Source of the DNA: Gonatopus flavifemur
Taxonomy: Eukaryota; Arthropoda; Insecta; Hymenoptera; Dryinidae
NCBI GenBank assembly: GCA_018340375.1
Contig: JAFFJZ010000012.1
Coordinates: 7,378,001 to 7,442,000, forward strand
Direction: 5' to 3'
DNA length: 64,000 bases
Position numbers and translations under genes: made by a program. Below, piece after piece: positions 1 through 10,607 of this stretch (the first letter of the stretch is position 1; the number at the start of each line of letters is the position of its first letter). A model generated the notes under the pieces. It ran no database searches, had not been told where the DNA came from, and was given only the letters and a program-made list of their open reading frames with translations.

Positions 1-333
1 TTTTCCTTTTAGTCAATGTGCATTGCCTATCTAAACAGAAAGCGTTGTTGTTCTGCTGTTAAAATTAATCAACAATATATTGTTAGGTATACCTAAAGAA
101 GGAGATTCTTCTGACATTTATTGCCCCCTGTCTGCACAGACCAGACCAGTCTTGCAAAATTGTTTTAAGAAGACACGAGCGGCCCCTGACGATGTAACCC
201 GAGCCAAATCTTCCTTGATAAATTATTCGAAAATAAAGCAATAAGAAGAAAATATTGTTCTTCACAGATCATCTTTATCGATTGAAGGAGGTCTGTACAG
301 AGCGATATTTTGACGCCATTCCTTCGTTTTCGA

Positions 334-532
334 CACAGATATCTATATTACGCGCATTCAAATGCGCATGCGTTAAATAAGGTCTCGATAAACGATTGAA
401 TTCCATTGGTTCAGGTCGGTTCAGGACTTATTTCGAGCATACGCGTTTACTTATGTACAAATTTTAATACATGGTTTTGTGAGGTTATGTATTAAAGCGC
501 GTTAGCGATGTCTTATAATACAGATATCTGTG
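334..532. repeat. Short inverted-repeat unit (possible MITE)
   Basis: CACAGATATCTATATTA at 334-350 is matched on the opposite strand by bases 516-532 with one mismatch. CG-rich motifs (cgcgc / gcgcg) lie just inside both ends. No target duplication was identified and no other copy was seen here. The remainder of 1-1034 holds no recognised feature. Confidence 0.35.
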
Positions 533-1034
533 GTTTTCTAATAATCCGTCAGAATAGTTTTGGTTGTGACCTTTTCTAACCAATGGGTCTGATTGCATCT
601 TCGGGGGTCGTTGGTTTCACCTTGAGGGTTTGAATAAATCACGATGGAGAATGAAATTAAGTGAATAACTGAGTTTTTGTGGGTTACGTTCTTTGTCCCC
701 AACATTCTAATCAGTACGTCTATATAAATACTCCAGATATTCAGTCTGGTCGTATAACTAAGGGCCATAAAGTTCTTGAAGAAATGAGTGAAATTTAGCT
801 ACATATTTTCTGAAGAATTGAGCAATGAATACGAATCATACTCTGGCATGTGGGAAACATTCACATCCACGCAGAATTTCTGCCAGAATCTTCCAAATCA
901 TTTCATAGCTCCCGACAGTTACAAAATCACAGGTTTTCCAGTTTCAAAATGCTGTATCTCATCCGGATTTGGGGTACAAACGATAATACTTGATGAAACC
1001 ACAATCTGACATGTGGGAAACATTCGCATACACG

Positions 1035-1159
1035 TAGTGAGGTCGATTCTTTTGTGTATAGATTATATCAAATTTTTATCGATATTTTATATAAATCTAT
1101 ATAAATTGAATACTTTTTCTATAAAAAGAATCGATTCTTTTCAAGAATCGGCATTACTA
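1035..1159 (+). mobile_element. 125-bp MITE, GATTCTT family, copy 1
   Basis: The ends are TAGTGAGGTCGATTCTT and the reverse complement of TAGTAATGCCGATTCTT. The core (tttttatcgatattttata ... tctata) recurs at 2961-3087 and 53707-53831. The flanks support insertion: sequence like 847-880 (catgtgggaaacattcacatccacgcag) is split here by the element, with one half before 1035 and the other after 1159. Confidence 0.7.
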
Positions 1160-1610
1160 CATCCACGCAGAGTCATTGAGCTTCAACTTTGTGTAGAATC
1201 TATGATTGACGTTTGAAAGCTTACTCGACCGCCTTATCACAAGAATAACCCTTACAGCGGACATATACCTTAGAAAATCATTAAATGGGTATAGGATCTT
1301 GATTTATCGACATAACATCTGGCGCACAATATCTCTAGACAAAATGACTCCGACATAAAGTTTCCAAACAACAACATCCCTTAATTAAATAACTTCCATG
1401 CATTTCATTGCAAAAGACCAATTAAAGTCTATTCACTACACGGAGAAAAATACTGCCCGAAAATACAAGACGTTTTTTTTTTTTATCAAGCCAGAAGCAG
1501 AGTGTGTTTTGTAAAATTAATTTTTACATGAAAATCCGGAACATTACGAATATTGTGAGCAAGGTAGTGGGTGGAACTGAAATTTCAAACGCTAAACATT
1601 TAATTCTAAT

Positions 1611-1830
1611 GTTGCTGAAGTCTAAATCGTTTATTGAAACGAATTAGTAATGTAATAACGAAATACTCAACTGTTGAAGACCCAAAATCTTGCAGTAAAT
1701 TCTCTGATCGATGTTTTTAGTTGCAAAAATGTACAAATCATTCATTCGAAAAGATAAATAACAATCATTCATCAGATTTTGGGAGTTTGAATTCTCGTTT
1801 CTTTTTGTTTCTGTAAGAAATTCGAACTTC
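1611..1830 (+). repeat. Dispersed repeat with defined GCTGAAG end, copy 1
   Basis: This repeat begins GCTGAAGT at about 1613 and continues through GAAACGAATTAGTAAT and CTGTTGAAGACC. Related copies lie at 35311-35500 (+), 36431-36537 (+), 39030-39199 (-) and 61735-61932 (-). All five lose similarity at the same GCTGAAG boundary. The 111-codon open frame here (1644-1979, minus) is AT-rich, resembles no known protein and is probably chance. The class is unknown. Confidence 0.55.
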
Positions 1831-1982
1831 AAGAACATTAATTTTATAAAGCGTTTAGTGAAATTTAGCTGTTCAGGGGGTGGAATATCAATTCTACTCA
1901 TTACTTTTTCTACAGTATTCATAATCTTCCGTATTTTTATGTAACATTTTATTATATAACACATATTATAATATTCCAAGCC

Positions 1983-2252
1983 TACACTGAGAAAACAGAT
2001 ATCTTGAAAAATACCATAATTTATGGATTTTCAGCGCTGGTCTGACCCGAGTCGGAATATTCACTTGCATGAATCTCTAAAAGTACCATAATTTCTTGGA
2101 CTTTTTGAAATAAGTACGGTACCTTCCGTATAAAATTCCAAGACATTATGGTACTTTTAGAGGTTTTTTCAGGTAAATATTTAGACTCGGTCAGACCAGC
2201 GCAGAAAATCCATAAATTATGGTACTTTTTAAGATACCTTTTTCTCCGTGTA
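1983..2252 (+). mobile_element. 270-bp MITE (CACTGAGAAAA family a), copy 1
   Basis: The ends are TACACTGAGAAAACAG and CTTTTTCTCCGTGTA. The whole unit folds back on itself: TTATGGATTTTC, GCGCTGGTCTGACC and AAAAGTACCATAAT occur in both arms. An inverted-orientation copy of identical length is at 30434-30703 and a shorter one is at 60051-60268. Confidence 0.85.
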
Positions 2253-2495
2253 AAAATACACTTTCAGTAACATTATCAAACCACATATAAAAAGAGTCAC
2301 AACTAAAATGAATTGATCACCCGTACACAATTTACAACTCTCAACAATACAAACTGAACAGACAGTACTTCCAACATCATCAAATTAAATACAAATACAC
2401 CCAGACAGAAATATATTATAACGAGCACGAAGCTATAACGTTGAAATTCCGAAAATAACATTCTCGACACATATATAAGAAACTTATTCACAACT

Positions 2496-2811
2496 AGGTG
2501 TGTGCGAGTACTCGAAATTTTCGAATATTCTCGAGACGAGTCGAGTATTTTGTACCACTCGAAATTTCCGAGCTACTCGAAAATCTTCGAGTAATTTGTC
2601 GATTTTCTTAGAATTATCATGAATCATCATTTGCAAAGGGTAGAATATTCTTAGAGAACATAAGGGATCTTTATCCACTATCACATATAGATTATATTCA
2701 TATTCATATATATTATATACTTCTCGAGTACTCGAAAATCTACCAGATACTCGAAGAATTTTCGTGTATTCAGCTGGACTCGACTCGAAAAAATCACAAT
2801 TCGCACACCCC
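2496..2811. mobile_element. MITE with reiterated CTCGAA words
   Basis: The left end is AGGTGTGTGCGAGTACTCGA. The right end is the reverse complement of GGGGGTGTGCGAATTG. Inside, TACTCGAAA and TTTCGAGTA words recur about ten times on both strands. The terminus resembles the AGRGRTGTGCGAA ends at 58637-58778 and 28983-29027. Confidence 0.6.
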
Positions 2812-2960
2812 CATTTCCAACCGAATACAGTTTATACACAAGTTATATATAATTTGGAGAAATTTATCAAATTGGATAAAGTCTCGAGATACTGACACTA
2901 CCACCATCCGCCCCAACCTACTTACCACTTTCAATCATGTAGAATGTATATAATCCGAGA

Positions 2961-3087
2961 TAGTGGTGCTAATTCTTGAATAGAATCGAATCTTTTTTTA
3001 TAGAAAAAATATTGAGTGTTTAGAGACGTGTATAAAATATCGATAAAAATTTGATATATTCTGTATGAACAAGAATCGACATCACTA
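2961..3087 (-). mobile_element. 127-bp MITE, GATTCTT family, copy 2
   Basis: The ends are TAGTGGTGCTAATTCTTG and the reverse complement of TAGTGATGTCGATTCTTG. Read on the minus strand, the core (ttttatcgatattttatac) aligns with the copy at 1035-1159. Confidence 0.7.
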
Positions 3088-3205
3088 CCACGGGACGTTT
3101 TGAGGGGAAAATTATGTCTCAATGTCTCTTTCAGGATCTGGATTTTCTGAGCGGGATATTGTGTTCAGGGAAATGTTTGACGGAAGACTTTGTCCCAATT
3201 CTTAA

Positions 3206-3408
3206 GAGGATACTAGCGGCGTGGCACTAGCCATAATGTTTCTTTCAAATTATTTCAAAGTTTCACAATAAAATTGATCAATTTTCATTTAGAGACCTAT
3301 ATTGACACATATACCAGGTAGGTAAATGACAATTGGTTGGTTTTATTACAACACTTTCAAATGATTTGGAAGAAACATTTTGACTGCTGCCACGCCGCTA
3401 GTATCCTC
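3206..3408. mobile_element. Hairpin MITE, GGATACnAGCGG family
   Basis: The terminal repeats are GAGGATACTAGCGGCGTGGCA and its complement. The left flank is TTAA (3202-3205) and the right flank is TCAA (3409-3412), a one-base change from TTAA. The inner ~150 bp are A/T-rich with weaker symmetry. The termini match those of the hairpins at 24761-24953 and 50802-51187. Confidence 0.75.
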
Positions 3409-3645
3409 TCAAGATCTAACTAACTTGATCTCTAAACTATGGGTAATTCCGAGTTATGAAAATCCTGAATACTCTCCGTAAGTAACTTAAGAGCACTTAA
3501 TTGTGATGTTGATGAGAAATCCGGTTATTGGGGTAAGTGGTTTATTTAATATCCCATGACCTGTCTCGACCACTTACCGTGATTGATTCGTAAAACTGGT
3601 GAACTTGAATCAATGATTTCTTAGAGAGGCAAAAAGATATTTCAT

Positions 3646-3783
3646 AGGGTTTGCGAATCTTGTGGAATCCAACTTTTTTTCATACAAAACATGTGTAGTT
3701 TCTATCGATTCCTACAAAAAATTGATCGAATCGTGATATATTTTGTATGCAAAAGGTTCAGTTCGACAAGGTTCCCACACCCC
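3646..3783. mobile_element. MITE related to the GTGYGAA-terminus group
   Basis: The left end GGGTTTGCGAATCTTGTGG pairs with the complement of GGTGTGGGAACCTTGTCG at the right. The core contains CATACAAAACATG and TTTTGTATGC, similar in layout to 58637-58778. No clear target duplication is seen. Confidence 0.5.
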
Positions 3784-3958
3784 ACATAATTCAATTATCC
3801 AAAATGAATTTTGAAGAGGAAAACTGGTAGATTAATATTCCGTATTGAGTTTTGTGGAGACAAATTATCTCGTCATCTGACATAACCTCCAGAGCAGGTT
3901 TGGGCATTCCCATATGGACCTATTTCCATACAATAGAGTTTTTGAAGTTTTGAAGGAT

Positions 3959-4874
3959 TACACCGAAAAGAATGTTTTGTTAAAACAACAAAACTTTTGT
4001 TGTTTCAACAAAAGAATTTTGTTGAAATGTGATCAACCAAACGTTTTGTTGAAAATCATATTATTTCTCTGTTGCACACCTTTGGTTTCTAGGTAAATAC
4101 ATTTTGCTTGGGAAACCAAATCATATCGTCTGCAGACTGAAAATATTTTGTCCTGATGAGAAAATCATGGGTCAGATTGAAGAAAAAAAAATCATCACCA
4201 GCAGACTTGAACACAGGTCTTCGGGACTAGAGGCGGAGGCTCTATCACTCAAGCCACGGCCGATCACTTGAATAGGGGGACCTTCTTCGCATGTATCTAG
4301 TTGTGTTCATGTTTCAAACTCAAACTTCAAATACTAAGCCGTATTAGGATTGAAGTGAGGATGATTTTCATCACAAATATCTATGGTACACGTACACATG
4401 ACTTTCATTGAAAAGTAGCTCCGGGCTCTTGCGACATCTCCTTGTGAGATTCAATTAACAATGCATCTCAGTGCACGAGTTTATATGATTGTAATAAATC
4501 AAAGTATTCTTCCATGCAGGAATGTATTATTTTATTAACGACACAAAACTTTTCATGTGAATTTACGTTTCAGAAATGCAAAAAAGAATATTTTTACTAC
4601 AAAGATGAAGTCATTATGAAGTGATAAAATTATTTTGTTTGTGGAACAAAACCGCGCAAGTTTTGTGAAAACAACCAAATAATATGTTTTTTTCAAAGGA
4701 TGTGGGTAACCAAGAAATGCACTTGATCTTAACCAAACAATCGAAATCAGTATAGTTCGAGGTACAGAATGATTTATCCTTTTGGTTCCCTTGACCAAAT
4801 TATATAGTATGGTCATGATAAATCAAACAACAAAACACTTTTGTTACCATTACCAAAACTTTTTTTTCAGTGTA
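3959..4874. mobile_element. Non-autonomous element with CAACAAAA words and tRNA-like core
   Basis: The ends are TACACCGAAAAGAATG and TTTTTTTTCAGTGTA. Near both ends, words of the type AACAAAACTTTTGTTG recur on both strands. The interior carries a tRNA-like segment (4200-4265, minus). No transposase frame is seen. The right end coincides with the TA at which the mariner at 4875 is inserted. Confidence 0.65.
4200..4265 (-). ncRNA. tRNA-like segment (box A/box B) inside 3959-4874
   Basis: On the minus strand, TGGCTTGAGTGATAGAGC resembles a tRNA D-arm/box A. About 30 nt downstream, TGTGTTCAAGTCTGC resembles a T-arm/box B. Spacing is tRNA-like but no complete cloverleaf can be closed. It is probably a tRNA-derived module, not a functional tRNA. 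Confidence 0.45.
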
Positions 4875-6123
4875 AGTGTACAACTTTGCTTCCGTCGTTT
4901 TTTCCCAAAATTTGAGGCTTTATTCTCAAAAAGTAAATACATACTTATGATTCGAATTACTGGCTGTCGCTAGCCACTACTTTTTCCTATCGTTTTGGCA
5001 ATTGTCGGATCCCATTTCGAAAAAACGATGCATCTTTTGAATCGATCCACGAATCGATCCATTCTTCAACTTCTTCATAAGAATAAAAATGTTGATCACT
5101 CAGGCCGTGTGCCAACGATCGAAATGAATGGTAGTCGGGAGGAGCAATGTCTGGAGAGTCAGGCGGATGAGGTGAGACTTCCCATTTTAGTGCTTCCAAA
5201 TGTGTCTTGACCGGTTTTGAGACATGTGGTCGAGCATTATCATGCTGGAGGATGACTTTATCGTGTCTTTCTTGGTACTGTGGCCGTTGCTCCTTCAATG
5301 CTCCTTCAATGTTTGATATCGATCCCCTGTTATGGTTTCACTCGGTTTCAACAGCTCATAATACACGACACCGAGCTGATCCCACCAAATGCAGAGCATA
5401 ACCTTGGCACCATGAATATTTGGTTTAGCCGTCGCCGTAGGGATATGCCCGGGCATTTCCCAAGATTTTCTGCGCTTGGGATTATCGTAGTGGACCAATT
5501 TTTCGTCGCCGGTCACAATGCGGTGTAAAGACGCAGCTGTTCGCAAGTAAAGAAACGTCGTTCAACATCTCTTGGCTTCAATTCGTACGTAACCTAATTC
5601 CCCTGTTTCTGAATCATTCCCATGGCTCTCAAGCGTTTCGAAATGGTTTGTTGAGTTACGCTCAATGATTCTGCCAATTCTTCTTGCGTTTGGTACGAGT
5701 CTTCATCAAATAATGCCTCCAATTCGGAATCTTCAAAAATTTTCGCTCTTCCACCGTCATGTCGGTCCTCGACAATAAAATCACCCTTCTTGAAACGTTG
5801 AAACCACTCACGACACACTCTTTCACTCAAAGCAGCCTCACCGTGAGTACTTGAGAGCATTCGATGAGCCTCAACCGCAGTTTTCTTCAAATGAAAGCAG
5901 AAAATCAGAACTTCCCGCAGCAAATCACGAGAATTCAGCTCAAAAACTGACATCTTCGATCGAGTAAAAATTTATAATGCAATAAAAAATTCACTTATAT
6001 GACGATATTGTTATGTTGACACATGTCCAACCTTACTTTGTGGAATTCATTACCTAACCTATTTCGACCGCCACCTACCGACGCAACCAGGTATTGTAAA
6101 CGGCAGAAGCAAAGTTGTACACC
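4875..6123 (-). mobile_element. Mariner transposon (mauritiana-type), inactivated
   Basis: The element is 1.25 kb with ~27-bp terminal inverted repeats sharing GTGTACAACTTTGCTTC, flanked by TA (4873-4874 and 6124-6125). It contains a broken transposase on the minus strand. The left-end sequence recurs as an isolated fragment at 52499-52553, so related copies exist nearby. Confidence 0.9.
4987..5953 (-). pseudogene. Broken mariner transposase
   Basis: Three minus-strand pieces in different frames together read as a mariner transposase of mauritiana type. Piece 1 (5953-5594) is the paired helix-turn-helix region with FCFHLKKTAVEAHRML and WFQRFKKGDF. Piece 2 (5546-5295) holds the first catalytic Asp in VTGDEK and the motif CIWWDQ.GVVYYELL. 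Piece 3 (5298-4987) holds the second Asp (HDNARPH) and the third (SPDIAPPDYH), spaced D-34-D. At least two frameshifts/stops separate the pieces. The C-terminal tail is cut after RQLPKR. The start chosen is the ATG at 5953, which gives the usual N-terminal length. Confidence 0.9.
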
Positions 6124-6240
6124 TAATAGAAAGTACTTGACGAAAAAAAGTACTTCGAGTACAAAAAGTAAGAGAGGCTGCCCATCCCTGCTCCACACTG
6201 ATGAAATCCCACGTGTTTTATACTCTGGCGTGAAGACATT

Positions 6241-7434
6241 CCCGTGTGGAAATTAATTCTTGGCGCCAGTTAGGGCCAAACTAGGCGGCCTTACTTTATT
6301 CCAGGCCCTGTTTTGGTTACCTTTATAGGGCCTAGACAAGATTGTCACGCTCTCATTTCCAGGGCCTGTACTGTATTCCTAACTTGGGCCTATGTAGGAC
6401 ACCCATGATGGGGCCAATGCAGGCTCTGAAACTAGGGCCTTTGAATGTGTAATAAATTTCTGCATAGATTATCAAATTAGATGAATATCGCAAGGGGAGA
6501 ATAAAATTCCCACCCGGGTAGAAATGATTTATGACATTCCCCAGTTCTATTCAGGGCCTGGTCAGATTTGATCATTTGATATATTATAATTATTATTTTG
6601 ACTGTTTCTTAATGAATCAAGTACCTTTCAGTTCATGCAACGTTCCCTTTTTTATTGTTATGTCTACGAGTATAAGGTATTAATTATCATTATGATTTTC
6701 CATCAATTCATTGATTATAAAATTTTTATCTCATTGAATTTATTCAGCGAAACCGAAACTATTGACTTTTATCTAATATCAAATGGAAAATCTCTTGCAT
6801 TTTATTCCTGTGCTCGATCAAAACGACAGAAATTTGGCTATAAAAATGGATCTATGTAAAGACTTCGAATTGTAAATAGTTTAAAACTTTAGTTGAATAA
6901 AGAGGTTATATATTGCTGTTTTCAACCAAGGTTAGGTGCGCCTAACTTTTCAAAACAAGGGGAATATTGGTAATGCAGGTCGGCCCTACGAGGGTTGTGT
7001 ACAGGTGTGCTTAAATTAAAATCTTTGGGAGAATATGGGAAGCCTAGCAAGGCCCTATACGGGCTGTAGTAGGGTGCGCCTGAATAAAAATCTTTGGGAG
7101 AATATGGAAAGCCTAGCAAAGCCCTATACGGGCTGTAGTAGGGTGCGCCTAAAATAAAATCTTTGGGAGAATACGGGAAACACACCAAGGCCCTATACGG
7201 GCTTTAGTAGGATGCGCCTAAATTTTTCAAACAGGGGGAAACATTGGAAATGTATCTTGGCCCCACATGGGCCTTGTATGGGTGGCCCTGAGTTAGAAAA
7301 ATCAGGCCAAATATCAGAAACCCGACTAGGCCCCTTAGTGGTTAAGGCTAGGCCATCCTAAGTTTGGATACCCGATTCAAGCCCATACAGGGCCTATATT
7401 CAATACAGGACGCCCGGACTAATTTCCACACGGG
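6241..7434. mobile_element. Non-autonomous element with CCCGTGTGG ends and internal tandem repeats
   Basis: The terminal repeats CCCGTGTGGAAATTA (6241-6255) and TAATTTCCACACGGG (7420-7434) are perfect. The interior is dense with GGGCCTNTA / TAGGCCC words on both strands and carries a ~69-bp tandem array (6952-7372). An AT-rich 6460-6900 section is featureless. No transposase is present. A short GGGCCC-rich stretch at 22030-22080 may be related. Confidence 0.65.
6952..7372. repeat. Tandem repeat, ~69-bp unit, about six copies
   Basis: Three near-identical 69-bp units lie at 7021-7089, 7090-7158 and 7159-7227. They share TCTTTGGGAGAATA, GGCCCTATACGGGCT and AGGGTGCGCC. Diverged units precede (6952-7020) and follow (to about 7372). 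The array leaves an open minus-strand frame with repeated PYSPKDF, which is not a gene. Confidence 0.85.
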
Positions 7435-7629
7435 TTTAGAAAATTGGACGTAACCGAGCAATTCTGAGATTAGATTCACATTCAGCGCAGCAAAATTCTT
7501 CGGAAAAGTATAGCGGGGTCTTTGGTTTAGAAGGTCTGTCGAATTTTGTCGGCCTGTATGATCGTTGCTTCATCTACGTTGACAATTTTCATAACACATA
7601 AAATCATCAATCATTAAATTTGTTTCTAG

Positions 7630-7729
7630 GTGGAGGAGATTCGTGAAATGATAGACAGGATTCAGACGAATGTTGAAGATGTCAAGAAAAAACATAGTGC
7701 TATATTATCAGCACCAACAACCGACGAGA
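7630..7729 (+). CDS. Syx1A: Syntaxin-1A exon: start of Habc domain (helix Ha)
   Basis: This exon encodes 33 codons plus one base, beginning [18 protein letters not shown] and ending SAPTTDE. It matches the Ha helix of syntaxin 1 (family consensus [22 protein letters not shown]). The acceptor is tttctag and the donor is gtaagt. It enters in phase 0 and leaves in phase 1. The Habc domain folds back on the SNARE motif in the closed state bound by Munc18/Rop. The preceding exon should end in the codons for FFxQ just before this V. That exon is not in the window. Confidence 0.95.
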
Positions 7730-7941
7730 GTAAGTTATTATTCTCTTATTTGATTGCGTTTTAATATTCTAATTCATTTATTCCTTCGTAAATAATGATA
7801 TTACCAAGAACAGAGATGAGGAAAGTAAAAATATACAATGAACGTCAAGTTATCACGTAGAGTATGAGAAACTGATGAACGGAGCAACTAAAGTGTAAGA
7901 AGAAGTCATGGAATTTGAATCGTCTATACGAGGTGTATGAG

Positions 7942-8078
7942 TTCGAATTTTACGATGCTGAAACTAGCCCGAGAAAGTAGCCTGATTTCTGTATTCATAA
8001 CCAGGATTTTTAAAGTTATGTTACTACGTCCTATTGCGGCCCTGTCCTCGGGTTAATTCCAGCATCGTGTTCGAATTT
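7942..8078. mobile_element. Small hairpin element
   Basis: Arms 7942-7973 and 8047-8078 are complementary over ~32 nt (TTCGAATTTTACGATGCTG ... CCCGAG) with a few mismatches. A ~70-nt loop separates them. It lies 200 bp into the 27-kb intron. Confidence 0.5.
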
Positions 8079-8606
8079 TGATATAAACATTGTTGATGTT
8101 GTAAAAACATTAATGGCACAAGGTGTAGAACAAACACAGAGTGAAGTTAGAAATTGAAAAAAAATCAGAGAAAAAATTAGAAGAAACCTTTATTCGTCTC
8201 CAGTATAAAAAGAGACATGAAAAGGAAAAAGGGTCGTTAATCGTCCTTGCCCTGGTTGGCACTGTAACTACCAAACTGAAGTTAGGTTATCGTACTTCTC
8301 GGTTCCCACTCCTGGTTTCTCATCATCCCCCTTTGTCGGTACGTGTATCTTATTCACTCGTGTACACTTCCACCAATCTCGGATCTTTACTTTTTCGCCC
8401 TTCTTCTTCTTTTTCTTCTGCTTCTACCCTTTTTCTCCTTCCACGGTCGTTTTTGTCTCTTTTTTTCTCTTGCAAAACTAATTCATCATTGTCACTTTTG
8501 ATGAACAACATACGTGCATGTATTCCTTCACGAATATATCTGTGTCTTTTTCCTTATTCCGCTGTAAAATAGACTTATCCCATCTGCGATTAAAATTCAG
8601 AGATTG

Positions 8607-8923
8607 CCCAAGCAGCAACACAAGTTCAAAGTATACACGAAATAGAAACGTTCGTAGAATGTACGGATAAAATACGAAAACATATAATGAACGATCATAA
8701 AATATTCGAATGAAACAGTTTTAAATATATTTAGAACGTACATGGTACATTCGAAATGTATGATGTTCATTCAATCGACATTCGATTGACGTACCAACGT
8801 ATTTTCGATTACATACGTTCGATGAATATGCATAGCATCTATGAAGCGGTCTCATTGGGATGTGCATAAAACATATTTCGAATATTCGAAGAACGTTCAT
8901 AGTATATTCTGGTGCTACTTGGG
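8607..8923. mobile_element. 317-bp MITE with CCCAAGYAGCAMCA ends
   Basis: CCCAAGCAGCAACAC at the left matches the complement of CCCAAGTAGCACCAG at the right. Internal words TTCGAA, ACGTTC and GAACGT recur on both strands. The terminus resembles CCCACATAACACAAC at 38408. The flanks (8081-8606 and 8924-9268) show no gene, only a pyrimidine-rich tract near 8390-8470. Confidence 0.65.
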
Positions 8924-9268
8924 TTGTATGGTGGAAACAAGTGTACTGTCGTGCGCTTGATAAACCTTTCAAACCTAATCAAACTTTCATGTGAATATTT
9001 ATAATAATGTAATTTATGCTCAATCCAATTTGTGTTAAATACTACATTGCGTGTCACTGAGAGAACTGAGCATATTTCGTATCAATTCAGGGAGTTCAAA
9101 CCCTATCATTTTAAATTCTGATCAAATTTGGCTGTTTTCTTACACTTATTCAGTTACAGTTATTACTCGTGCAAAATGTTATGACTCTAGCATATATAGT
9201 TCCTGAAATATAAAGCAAGGATATTTTGAAAACCAATGAATTTCGAAACATCAGTTCCTGCGATACAG

Positions 9269-9400
9269 CCCAATCAGAAAAATTTTAATTGTCAGTGTTG
9301 ACGTCAGGTGGAGCATAATGCCAGTATTGGTTTAGTGATGAATAGATAGAAATATAGCACTATGACTGTACCGATGAACCAGTGCACAGTACAAAATTGA
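9269..9400 (+). mobile_element. Diverged end of the CCCAATCAGAA element
   Basis: CCCAATCAGAAAAATT, then TGTTGAC, CAGGTGGAG and ATGCCAGTATTGG, follow the order seen at 27245-27310. Similarity then fades into CAGTGCACAGTAC words. The right end was not found. Confidence 0.5.
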
Positions 9401-10607
9401 GCTTGACATTTGACATTGGGCTTGACACTCAAGTAAAGCTCTAAGTGGTTTTTACCGATCCACATGCGGAATTGCTGCTTTTCCTGGGATGGCAAGAACC
9501 CGGGTTTTTTTTTAACCCGAGCCACGTGGGTTTTTTCAGTTTTTTTTTTTAAATTCTGGGGTTTTTTTCCAATTCCTTAAATAGTTTTCAAGTTTCATTT
9601 GAAGTTCCTGATTACTGAATTTGTATAAAATTTGTATACACTTGTATTGGTCCACATAGGTTGGTTCTTCGTAATTCTTAAATCGTATACAAATATTCCA
9701 TTGTATGTTCCAGCACCTGAATACGAAATTATACTGTAAAAAGTACTTACGCCGCGAAAATTATGGACAAATTTGTCTTCTTTCAATGGTAGATTTATTT
9801 TGTGTCCGTAAGGGAACTGTGTTTTCATCAGAAATACGAAACGTATCGATTTTTCTAAGAGGAATTCCTTTTGAGGAACTCTTCCGTCTTCTGGGTGTTG
9901 AATTCTCCAAAACAAAGCGGAAATAGTTGTTAGAATCATGGTGAAAAGGTTTCCATCTAGGTAGGGACTTGATTGCCATTTTTCAGGAAAAACTTCGCAA
10001 TTATTGTTTAGGATGTATTTATTATTTATTTAGAATGTATTATTAGCTGTGACAGCTAAAAAATAGCTATTTCATAGCTATTCCTCCGATTGTAATCAAT
10101 ATGGGTGCATGCAGAAGATTCGAAATGCAAAAGATTCGAAACCTCCCATATAGAAATTTACAATTGGTGCTAGCATGGTGCAACGTAGATAAAGTAAGGC
10201 TTGGCAACCAAGCATGGCGCAAACCTGGAATGATAACATCATTTTATGATTTACCTACGTGTTGTTCCAATGAAGTCTCATCATCGATGAAACAATAGCA
10301 ATGAAATATACCATCATTGGCAAACAATTGGAAATTTTGTTTGTCAATGCTGCGCCAATGATCAAAGTAAAAAATATTTAACCCAAAAATATATAAAAAG
10401 TATGCACATTTCGCAATTTCTGACATATGTTGTTTGAAGTCTTAGTGTTTTCCCCTTATTTGTTTGTGAACAACTCGGCGTCTTTTGTCGGTAAATTTTG
10501 CCATGAGAAGTAGACACAATGTATGTTAGCTCAACGGTAGGAGCTCTCTAATGTGACTCATATTAAAGAGCGATTGACTGGTCTTCCAAAGACTCATTTG
10601 AACCTTA

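Noticed and set aside
6922..7188. Minus-strand frame with repeated PYSPKDF motif, like a repeat protein
   Set aside because: It is the translation of the 69-bp DNA tandem array within a mobile element. The unit length is a multiple of three only by chance.
1..7629. Upstream Syx1A exon encoding the N-terminal ~36 residues
   Set aside because: No stretch encoding an acidic segment followed by F-M-x-x-F-F-x-Q with a donor was found on the + strand.
8141..8572. 143-codon open frame rich in S, L and F
   Set aside because: It overlies a TTCTTCTTCT-type pyrimidine tract and resembles no known protein.
10517..10600. tRNA-like D-arm (TTAGCTCAACGGTAGGAGC)
   Set aside because: The only box B-like word nearby is on the opposite strand, and the paralogous copy near 28694 preserves neither box well.
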